From: Vermamoeba vermiformis
Taxonomy: Eukaryota > Tubulinea > Echinamoebida
Length of the DNA: 64,000 nucleotides
Direction: 5' to 3'
NCBI GenBank assembly: GCA_045837725.1
Contig: JBEWZL010000162.1
Coordinates: forward strand, 124,001-188,000
The translations under genes were made by a program, and so were the position numbers. Below are positions 33,623 to 43,780 of the stretch, one piece after another; position 1 is the first letter of the stretch, and every line of letters begins with the position of its first letter. A model generated the notes under the pieces. It did not search any database. It was not told the origin of the DNA and saw only the letters and a list, made by a program, of their open reading frames with translations.

Positions 33623-34533
33623 TCAAGCAAGAGGTCCTTTAGTAGCTTGACCGAAAGCAACTAACAATGCCTGTTCGAGCATTGTCGCGCGAGAGATCTT
33701 GTTGTTCGTCAAAAAGAGATGTGGATCCGTGCCGTTGCAATTATAAGCCTTCGCCAGGAATGAGCCAACAGTATTCTTATCAAATCCTGCCTTTTTAGCT
33801 TGCTCTACGAATTCTTTTGGAAAAGGAACGCCTGCTGACGAAGCTGAGTACTGTTTGCCGCCTTTTTCCTCTGCGATCCAAATATTAGCTTTTGAATTGG
33901 ATAATAACTAATCAACAATAGATAATTCTATTTGAAAGTTGCAATGTTGCAGTACTTTCAATGCGCACGAATTGTTTCGAGCTCGGATTTCAACATGTTG
34001 TTTTCAGTGAACGTGAATTGACGACGACACACGATGTATTTACGTACCGAGTAACACCCAGCCCACATCGAGCCATACCTCTTCATTATCTTCAGTAGTG
34101 ATGGGGATAATGCCGTTCTCTATCGTTACAAACCAATCAAAATCACCTTTGAACTCTTTTTTGGCGTTCTTCAATCGATTTTGTGCTCCCTTAATGGTCT
34201 CCGCGTATCCTGTAAGTACAATTAGATATTTAAAAAATATTCAGAATTTTTGGTGCCGAGATTAATATTAAATTAATATATTAATTTCAATTAATATTAA
34301 TATTTGAATCTCAATATTAATATCTCTGCCAGATCGACTTGATTAGACTTAAATGATCGTAAACCAACACCAAATAATTTAATTAAATTACCAATGGGCT
34401 GTTCGTTGATATTCGAAGGCGCAGCTATGAAATGGAATTCCTTCTTGAGCTTCGTCGGCATATGCTCGTTGAAGAACTTCTGCACGACCTCTTTTTTCAA
34501 TTTGCTTTGCGATGCTAAGACAATAGTGGTCAT
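33623..34533 (-). CDS. Inosine/xanthosine triphosphatase, YjjX/DUF84 family
   Basis: It removes non-canonical purine nucleotides (ITP, XTP) before they enter nucleic acids. Exon 1 (34393-34533) encodes MTTIVLASQSKLKKEVVQKF and the EQPIG motif. The second exon (34065-34211) continues directly with GYAETIKGAQNRL (the family GA-x-NR segment) and DFDWFVTIENGI (DF-V-x-IE-GI). The third exon (33623-33911) gives the C-terminus, including the GWVLL-like strand context and KGPLA. These motifs match the bacterial YjjX/PRRC1-related fold. The intron between exons 1 and 2 is about 180 nt long and contains a strong AT palindrome. An uninterrupted read-through of that intron (34297-34390) would give an unrelated C-terminus and is not favoured. 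Confidence 0.85.
34261..34301. repeat. AT-rich inverted repeat inside an intron of the YjjX gene
   Basis: ATTAATATT (34261-34269) is matched by AATATTAAT (34293-34301). Between them is an 18-nt perfect palindrome at 34270-34287. The whole can fold as a cruciform or RNA hairpin. It sits in a long intron and might be a decayed transposon end or just composition. Confidence 0.6.
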
Positions 34534-34930
34534 ATTGTTTTGAATATAATTAACTTTAACTAAAAAATCAACGCTGCTCTTGTTTTAGTCTTACCACTAA
34601 AAATACCTTTCGTTACATTTCAGTATAGAATCGTATGGAAGCTTATAATGCATAGTTGAGGTACTAATGCTTTGTTTTTAGCGATAGACTTCGGTTAACT
34701 AACGCATGTGCGGGCAACTTTACCATAAAAGGAAAGGCACGATATCAAGCCGAGATTCTGGTTCGGGAATGTGACAGAATACATGGCCGATTATTTGTGC
34801 GCCTTGATTTTTGACATTTCTATCCTTTCAGCAGCCACAACTCGTTGTCTAGTCGATCGGCAAATCCGTACTGAACTTCGAGGCCATTCGACGCATTACA
34901 GAACAACTCAATTTATCCGAACTATATTCA
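34534..34930. other. Divergent intergenic region with TATA-like word
   Basis: This region lies between the NTPase start and the PA-7TM start. CCATAAAAGG lies at 34723-34732 on the plus strand, 200 nt before the ATG at 34931. It could be a promoter followed by a 5' UTR. The frame at 34771-34974 overlaps the real start in another frame and is not called. Confidence 0.4.
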
Positions 34931-37475
34931 ATGAAGCATACACTAGATGCGTTCATCCTACTCGGCCTATTTAGCGCAATCAGCGCTGATTTAACATTCC
35001 AGAGCCCTTCGTTCAGGTAAGCGTAACAGAGTTTAGCGTGTAACCTATAAATTGGTTCGTTGCATGAACTTACATCCATTTCAAATAGTCCTTAATGTAA
35101 TATATAACTAACGATAACTAATTGCAGTAACGGAACAGCGTTGCCTTCATTTTCGACGCCACCCATCTTGTTCGCCGTCACTGAATTCAATATAACGGCA
35201 CCAGTCCTATACTTAGTAAGTCCCACGATAAATAACAGTAAAGTAGCGGGTCTATTCTTATTTTGCCGAGTAGATTCAATTACAAAGCAATTATTAACCA
35301 TACGAAACAATTTTTAAGGATTCTTATGGTTGCACTCCGCTCGGAGTTGATGCTACGGGCATGATAGTAGCTGTTAAGAACTTTGGAGGCTGCTTTACCG
35401 GTAGAAAGTTGCAATCAGCGCAGGAAGGTAAAGACATGACCGAAGTCCTGTCCCATCTGACATCAGAACACATTTTTTTCCGTAAATTACGACCATTATT
35501 TTACTTTATACATGACGCAGACTCATATTATCGATTTTCTATGAAAATCTTTATGGGACATGCTGCGTTGCTGGAACAAATTCCGTCTCGTTTGTGAATC
35601 AATGCTCTTAATATAGTTTCCTAACAATTCGACTTTACTATAGCTGGTGCCGTCGGATTACTCATAGAAGTACAACCTAGTACACGAGAGGGCGACGTTC
35701 CTGGTGTTTTTGCGAGATACCCGCCAGATGCGGAAGGTCCTTTCGAAATTCCAGCCGTCCAAGTAAGTATTTAAGCTTTGTTTCTTATTATAAGCACGTC
35801 ATAGAATATTTTCATCTGGTCCACAATGGTGTCTAATTTTGCGTTGGAGATCTCTTACAGATTTGGCTTTTTGGTGCGCGATCTGCTCTCACAAAATGAA
35901 TCAATCGTTGTAACGATTACTCCTAGTAAGTTTGATTCTCATACTACCCTTTATATTGATCTAATCGAATAACAGGTGAAAACCCTTGGATCAAGACATT
36001 TGATTCCCCTGGATTCATTTTCTTTCAAGTTTTGTTCGCCGCTATGTTCTTAGGCATTCTAGCCATATCATTGTGGAAGTATGTTGTAGTTGTTAAGACC
36101 CAAGGATGGCAGCCAAGCATCTTACACGTGTTCGTTTGGGTCGAGATCGTAAACTCAGTTTGTATGGGAATCAATCCTTTGCTATATTTATAAGCGGTTA
36201 CTAATATTGACACTTGCTTATTTAGTACGGTTCTTATACTTCTTGGACCCAATGATGAGTCGAGGATTTTTCTCGTTCGTGCCAGCATTCCTTTTCGGAA
36301 CTTTGCACATTCCTTTCTCATGTAAGTCTTGCAATTATATTATTACGTAGAGTCTTTTGGTACTATATAGATAAGTAATACTTATTTAATGCCAATTGTG
36401 CATTTAATTTTGCAAAACTATTACTTAACGCGAAGTCAACGTACCAGATCGCATGACAGCAACGCTATTTTTGCTAATACTAATGACTTATATATAGACA
36501 TAGCATCAGTATTGATTGCACTGTATTGGATGGAGACTGTAAGCGACTATGTGTCCGTCAAGCCCAAGTCCAAGTGGTTGACCAAGATGGCTATTCCATT
36601 CTACTTATTTATGGCTCTCGTGCTTATTTCCTACGGCGCATATATTGCAGCTGAATATTATGGCCTGCCCTCAACTATAATTCAAGGCATTATTTTGGTC
36701 AACTTTATCTTCATTGCTTTCGCATCGATCTTCATTTTAGTCGTCGGTACGTATCTCCATATGATCTTGATTCACATTTAAGTAATCCTTCTCAAATTTA
36801 AGTTTATGGAGTAAATCCAGCAGATGTAGCCTTCCGTAAATTAATTAACGGTTGACATTTATAGGTGCTAAAGTACTTCACTTTGCCCGTAAGATGTCCG
36901 AAAGGGTTGGAACAAAGCAGTCAAGAAACAGAGCGGTTAAAATGGTAATTGTAACGCTAACACACATCCGAATTTAATTCCGGACCTTAGACTCACCAAC
37001 TTTATCTCTCCATAGATGACAGTCAAGCTCATTCTCTCGGGAGTTGGTATGCTAGTCATGCTCATATTATCGCCATTATTAGGCGCTTCTTCGGCAGCGT
37101 AAGTCTCTTGCTACTTTCGGATTCAATCGGCAGCCGTTCATGAAACAGGATATTTTCGATTTAGATAATTAATTGCCTATATTTAGCACTGCTTTTGGTC
37201 CTATTAACGCGTGGCTCGCTTTGATTATTCAACAATTTGTATGCCTGGCCTTAGTTTCCTTAGCTCAGCTGTTAACCATTCAAGGGAAAAGAAAATATGA
37301 CTCGAATGAGTCTAAAACAGGTACGATCTTCTATATTATAAAGAAGCTATCGAAATACAGTTGAAAGTCTTTGCCGAGGATCTGATCGACTAAATTAATT
37401 TTTGTAGGTTCGAAATCGAAACCAACTTCTTCAGCTCCTAGAACATCAAGTTTACCCGAAGAAGTTGTTGAATAA
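34931..37475 (+). CDS. Seven-transmembrane receptor-like protein with extracellular PA domain
   Basis: A signal peptide (MKHTLDAFILLGLFSAISA) was found in a frame whose exon is only 85 nt long. Ten or more exons then splice in frame. The ectodomain includes a protease-associated (PA) domain: DSYGCTPLGVDATG, KNFGGCFTGRKL, AVGLLIEV and IPAVQIS followed by GFLVRDLL. After WIKTF come seven hydrophobic helices: near 36010-36070, 36095-36240, 36245-36520 (split by an intron), 36590-36650, 36690-36750, 37020-37080 and 37190-37290. The tail is Ser/Thr/Lys-rich with no CaaX motif. The layout is PA domain, then 7TM, like orphan receptors or sorting receptors. The PA domain may bind a ligand or cargo. 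No known G-protein motif such as DRY was recognised. The next gene, on the same strand, encodes an RGS protein. Confidence 0.78.
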
Positions 37476-37688
37476 TCTTTTTTTTATTAAGGTATATCGA
37501 AATTTGTAAAATAGTACCAAGTATGGATCCACCAATAAACATGTTACGTGTGTCGGGAAATCAGAATTTTATCTGCGGTGATTCAAGAAACAAACCTGAT
37601 AACAAAGGCCAGACATGATTTATTAATTTAGTGATATTATACGAGGGAGTGTTTGAGTTTGGATGCAGCCGTTGTAAATTAATCAAAA
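37476..37688. promoter_or_regulatory. Promoter region of the ANK-LRR-RGS gene
   Basis: This 213-nt region separates two plus-strand genes. A TTTATTAATTTAGTGATATTATA stretch at about 37618-37640 lies about 50-70 nt before the ATG at 37689. It is AT-rich, so the call is weak. Confidence 0.35.
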
Positions 37689-40600
37689 ATGAGTGGAGTT
37701 TCCAAACCAGATCAAGCTCAAAATAATTCCACCGATGTTTCAAATAATATATCACCACGCACCTTAAATACTAAGGTCGCGCAGCGTCGAGAAGAGAATC
37801 AATATTGGGGCTTGAAGCTCACAGAAGCCATCCGAGACAATAACAAGGAAAACGTTAAAGGCATCATTAAGAATAGACTAGTAAGTATAATTTAACATAT
37901 TAATGATCCGCAAAATATCTAATTAAATTGAATTTTGATTTTCGAAACGCAAGGTTACGATCGAGCGCCGTATTAATTCTTTATTTTCATTGCAGACCTC
38001 TATAAATGAGCGTGATAAAGAAGGCCAAACAGCTCTACACGTAGCGTGTGCCACCGGCAATTTCGAAATGGTAAGTTTCAGATTAGTCTGTGTTGGCAAT
38101 ACGAAATGTCGGCATTGCGGTTGGATAATTGATCAATACTATTATAATTATATGCAGCCATAACCATACTTATCGATTGAATTAGGTCAAGTTTCTGATT
38201 AAGAAAAAAGCGGCGGTAAATATCGTAGACAAAAATGGTGATACTCCCTTGCAAAGAGCCTCAAGGTACCCTTATACGAATTCATTATATTCATGACGCA
38301 ATATTTTTGCTAATTTAATTCAAGATCTGCGTATTTGGAAGTATGCGAATTTCTGCTCGAACACGGAGCCGATCCAATGTACAATATCAATACCAATTCT
38401 GCCACCACTCCGTTACATTGTTTAGCGCGCATTAATACACCAGCCAAAATGCAGAAGAATTTACAAGTAAGGCTATGTCATTGTGTTCTTGGCGGATCTA
38501 CCTAGACTGAAATTTTTTTAATCAATCGCTCATCTATTCCAATGAATATTATAATATCGAGCCTTTATTGAAGAATTGCCACTTTTTAGCTAAAAATGTC
38601 AACTTTTTTGTTTTGGATCAGATCCACTTTCGAACTATATTTAAACCTTGCAGTTTATAATAATGAACCCGCTCATATTATTATATACTCACCCCTGGCA
38701 CCTACTATTATAGGTTATATCAATGATGATTGAGAAAGGCGCAGATATTAATGCACAAACGCGTAATGGCATCACTCCACTTCACGCGTGCAGCGAGACT
38801 GGTGTGCTCGAAATAGTTGATTTATTATTATCCAGTGGTGCTAGTGTTAATTTAACTGACGCGTACGTACTCATACTTCATCTTTAAGACCACCTTTTAT
38901 AATAATTATTTCCTCCTACAACATAATTATTTTTTGTTAACCGAAAGAATTACCCGAAGACATTTAGCATATTCGATCGAATAGTGCGTAGTAATTGATT
39001 GTATTGTAATTGGATCCAGTTGTCCTTTTATGGTTAGAAGTCAATCAGTTGTGATTTACACGAGATTTGTGCATTTCAAAAATCTCTTTTCGGGCCGAAG
39101 CTGACACGTGTTTTTTCTCTAATTAGGAACGAAGAAGACCCGCTACATTATGCTGTTAAAGCAGGACATAGCGAAGTTGCACGAACTTTAATGTTACATG
39201 GAGCAGATCCACTTGCGAAAGCCAAAAGTGTAAGGAGAAAATAATTCTTAAAAATATGTAAATATGCTCATTAATATTAATAGGGCACGAGTGTTGATAT
39301 TGCGGAGGCTGCAGGATTAAATGAAACACTTGTTATTTTAACGAACAAAAGTATTCGTGACATTGGCAAGTCTCAGGCTCTAGCGACCTTTAACAAATTG
39401 ATGCAACCCTGTAAGTGCTATATATTGATATTACCATAATTACATAACACTAACAATTAATTTACTAGGGGTTAAAATTAACCGTGTTGGTCGTCGAATC
39501 GATTGGATCATTGACTTTGTACGTAGTTTTCTTTAACACGATAATAGCTCCCATATTTGCAATATGATAAAATCAATAATATGTCACGCCTTTAATAACA
39601 TATTATTGTTATATAGAGTAACAAAGGAGTACAACATTTTCCCAATATCAAACAAGTCATGCTGAAGCACTTGTTCAACATGTTGTCGACAACTTACAAT
39701 CAACTCAAACGACGAACAGCGCCTAATCTCGATTCAATCTCGAATATACCACGTGCCAAGAGCGAGGGACAGTTGACTCAATCGAGCAGCAAAGTCGCGC
39801 AAATTTTCGGACTGGACACCAGCGAGGACAGCGAAGAATTCATTCAACGAGCTTGTGTTGAAGGCCAAGAAGCACTTCATTTGACTGAAAAGGCCACTCA
39901 AGTAAGCTCCTACTTATCAATGGCACGTGGAATATTTATTAATAACTTGACGCAGGTATTGGGTATCTCGGTGTCAGAGGTCACTGTGTCGTATCACAAA
40001 CAGCCCAAAAGAGGCAAATCAACGGCACTCATTATGAAGCAAGAGAACCGCGAGAGCAGTACGCCAATGAAGCGTCGTCGAAGTAGCGGAGTAATTCCTA
40101 ATAAGGACAACATTGACACAAGTGAAGGTGGAGAAAAGTCACCGTCGTCAGTCATGATCGTGACTTCACGCGGTCAAAACGCCGTCAATGTTGTTCAAGA
40201 CCAGTCCTGTTTCAGCTCCCGTCTCAACAAAAAGACTCACGGTTGATGAATCTAAAAATAGACTCATCAGCGAGCTGTCAATCAGATTGTCAATGTCGGG
40301 CGATGAAAAGACCGACAACACTAGTCCTACAAGCAACAATAGCAATAATATGAATACTCCGCATAGTGACCGAAGTGTTCAGGAGAGCAGATCTGGTCCG
40401 AATAGTTCACGCGATTCGGCAACAGAGTCGCCCATTCATGAACGATCTGCAGTGAAAGAGAACAGGAAAAGGTTAAGAAATTCCGTTATGTTCAATTTGC
40501 AGCTATTAGAACGAGAATTGAAGGAGATTGAACGAAACAAATTGACCGATGAAGATCTGGATCTGCTCATGAGAAAATCTTCCGCCGCATCTGCACGAAG

Positions 40601-42068
40601 ACCGAAACTTAGCAGCGCAGCATTGGTCAAGTCGGATAGTATCAATAACACCAATAATTTAGAGAATAGTGAAAATACCGAGCAGAAAAACTCTTCAGTG
40701 AATGAGGTGGATCCGCACCAACAAAAGCAGATCAAGAAAGCGAAATTATCGTTGAGCGAGAACAGCGTGTTGGTTCAACGACAGATCGGCGTTACCGAAG
40801 ACCACGCGACAGTTGTGGCCTCAATTGATCACAAGGACAAATCTCCCAGGGAGCAGAACTTGGATCCGAACACGTACTTGAAATGCATCAATATGGCCAA
40901 TAATATTATATCAGATCTATCGCCCAACGCATTTATGTTCCCGTTATTGCATAATGCATTGGAAATATTAGATCTGAGTAATAATTTATTGGAGACTTTG
41001 CCGCCGGAAATCAACATGCTGAAAAAATTGCAACAATTATCGGTTCAGCGAAATTTCCTGAAAGAATTACCGAAAGAACTTGGCGAATTGAAGTACCTGA
41101 GGATATTATACGTCTATAATAACTTCTTGGAGGGCGTTCCTGAAGAAATAACGAAGTGCAAAAATCTCAAAACGATTCACCTGCAAAACAACAAATTATC
41201 TTCGCTGCCACTAGAACTCGCTTCTCTAGCCTTAGAAGACCTTCAGGTACGCAAATATACATATTTCCTTATTAGGAAATTTTCACGGATGACTGATACT
41301 TTTGTTGTAGCTGGACGGCAATCCATGTGTCATTAATGACGAGTGTCCTATTGACCTCGCAACGGCCTCGACCAAAGAAATTCTGTCTTGGATGGAAAAA
41401 GAACGAAAACGCGAAAAGAAATCAAAGTACGTCAAGTCACGTGTTGTGCCACACGTCGATCGATCAGTATTTAACGTACGGTTTAATAGGACTTCTAAAA
41501 ATAGCAGCAGTGCCTCTGCGAAGAGAAAATCAGCAGTACGAACCAAACAGACTGTTATTAGTCCCAACACCGAACAGAAATTTGAGTCACTGTTAGCGGA
41601 TCCAAAAGTCAATCAGTCCTTCAGAATATTCCTCGAAAAGGTACTACTATTCTCTACCGACATACTATTATCACTATAATTTCCTTATTTGGAAATAATA
41701 AATTAAATTTCTTTGGTCGACAGGAATATGCGTCGGAAAATCTGTTGTTTTACAACGCGGTGGAAGAATACAAGTTAAAAATACAAGAGACACCGCACTT
41801 GGGCTTTGACATTGCACTCAGCATTTACACCGAGTTTGTGAACACAGAGACAGCCGGCATGAAAGAGATCAACTTGCCTAATGAAGTCCGCGAGAATCTG
41901 ATGACGATCTTCGAGAAAAGCAAGAGAAAATTGAGCACCGTGAGAAAATCAGGTATTGCTGGCGTGGTGTCTGGCAGCGTGTTTGACACGGCACAACGAT
42001 TCGTTGCGGATCTGTTGCGATTCGATCACTTCAAACGATTTTTGCAAAGTGATTATTTCAAGCATTAA
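37689..42068 (+). CDS. Ankyrin-LRR-RGS multidomain protein (regulator of G-protein signalling)
   Basis: Five or six ankyrin repeats occupy exons from 37689 to about 39410, with units such as EGQTALHVACATGNFEM, NGDTPLQRAS, NGITPLHACSETGVLEIV and EDPLHYAVKAGHSEVA. A Ser- and basic-rich linker follows. LRRs lie at about 40940-41250 (ALEILDLSNNLLETLPPEI and three more, with the short Shoc2-like LPxEI type). The C-terminal RGS domain (about 41570-42065) has FESLLADPKVNQSFRIFLEK, EYASENLLFYNAVEEYK and FDTAQRFVADLLRFDHFKRF, the three landmark blocks of the fold. RGS domains speed GTP hydrolysis on G-alpha. The best gene model has a 109-nt intron at 40091-40199, with a GTAATT donor and AAG acceptor, because the downstream frame differs; the region is otherwise open upstream. 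Several long introns carry the GATC motif. Confidence 0.82.
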
Positions 42069-42172
42069 GCTAAAACTTTAATGACTTGTTTGTATAGAAC
42101 GTTTAATCGTGTAAAATAGACATTTTTATTATTAAAACTACGGCCAAAACACAAGTTATTTGCAGAGGCTGC

Positions 42173-43553
42173 TTAGATTAACCAGCAGGGACTACGTTTT
42201 TCCTGTCCACGGTTAGTCTCTGTCAACAAAACACCCCTTTTGTAGGGATTGGTGTACTCCCACACTTTGTACTTGCATTCCATCGCGTTATTTTCATCTA
42301 GAGCCACATAGCATTCGATGATTTGTCGGAAGTCAAACTTTTTCCCCAGCAGACTAGCCTTCGTTTTTCTACCGCGTACTCTGGCCGAAATTATGAAATA
42401 AGCATTGGCCTTTACGTTATCTTTTTTCAACACGCGATAACTAATGAAGAAGTCCTTCGTTTTGTTGCCAAAAGCTTCCAAAGGAATATCTTCGATTGCA
42501 ATATCCCTCCATGTTACGGAGCTCCACAGCTCTCCGGTCATTAGGTGGCGCAACTCTACTTGCCACCGATGCTGAAGAACGAAGTTTTCAATAAACCTTA
42601 ACTCTGTACATAATGTGGTTGTGATTAATTGCCGTCCATCCGCTCTTTCCGGAACCCCGGCATCTTTTAGATCTGGTGGGAATACTTCTGGCCTATTTTC
42701 GACATAGAATAACTCGTCAGGAATATGGGCTTGCACATCGTCAACTTTGCCTGGCCAGAACTCGTGGTTAGTAGCTACCATTCCAGTTGCAGATGATTGG
42801 TGTGACTTAGTAGACGTATATCCGAAGCCTAGTTTCGCACCCGATTGTGCAACGTTAGGAACGGTTAATTCAGCTCCAATATTCCAGCCTCGGGTGTCAG
42901 TTCTTGAAGTTGATTGCCATTCGTCTTTCGGGAGGTGATCTCTAGTCAAGAGGGTCATACCTTCTGCTCAAAATATATTAGGACTTAATTGTAACATGGC
43001 GCGATTTCACTAACCTGCCGCCAGTAAAGTGCATCTAGCGTCCAGTGAAGAGAGGTAGAACGGAGAGCCGTGCGTGTCGAATCCCTGACTATTGCTGATG
43101 CCCCAAGAGACTGCAAAATGACACAACAACTGCAGTCCATTCACTTCGTCATATTTGGAAACAAAGTCGACCTCGGTAAATACTGTTGAAATTTCAATTT
43201 TTTCTGGTTCCTTCTTCTTGGATCGCAAGACAAGATGTGTTGGTTCAGTTATAAATGACGCTCGTTGTTCTTTTGGTAAATCAATATTAGTTTGAAGTAG
43301 AGTAAATTGTAGATCTGAAATTACCTAAAGAAACATGGTAGAAGTGTTTATCCTTTAGGGCCATTAAACCAACGACTTTCTGCGTCACAATACCGTCTGG
43401 TTGAGCCTTTTTCTTGATCACCACAATTGGAATGCCTTCAGGAAGCCCAAACGCATGACGAATTGTGGCTTCTCGACTTTCCGGTGTGTCGTTTGTCGTG
43501 AAAGCAAACTTCTTCTTCTTCCTACAGCAGATCACGCAATTTATAGGATTCAT
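42173..43553 (-). CDS. Hypothetical protein with C-terminal CaaX-type motif
   Basis: Three exons (about 43325-43553, about 43017-43270 and 42173-42969) splice in frame. The protein has no signal peptide or TM. Its N-terminus contains a CVICC cysteine cluster. The C-terminus is SPCWLI followed by the stop. C-W-L-I fits the CaaX box, and a final Ile favours geranylgeranylation; upstream residues are basic (RGQEKR). If real, the protein would sit on membranes through prenylation, perhaps with palmitoylation of the N-terminal cysteines. The central region is alpha/beta with a conserved-looking HRWQVELRHLMTGELWSSV segment. I do not recognise a family. Confidence 0.6.
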
Positions 43554-43780
43554 CTAGGTTGACTTGTGGCGCTTTGTGCAAAAGGAAAGTAAAAATCAAA
43601 TTCATAGTTCATTGACCAAACTAAGTGGCAAAGAGCTATGGGGGTTTTTGAGATTTCTACCAAGAAAAATAGATAAAATAAGGAGATTAATTAATTCCGA
43701 AATTTCGTTGTTAATACATCCAAAAATTTGATTTGAGCTTGTTCAAACCTTCTCTGATAGGTTTATTCATTGCAAAATGC

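Noticed and set aside
34771-34974. 67-aa frame before the PA-7TM gene
   Set aside because: The overlapping frame from 34931 has a signal peptide and splices in frame; this one does not.
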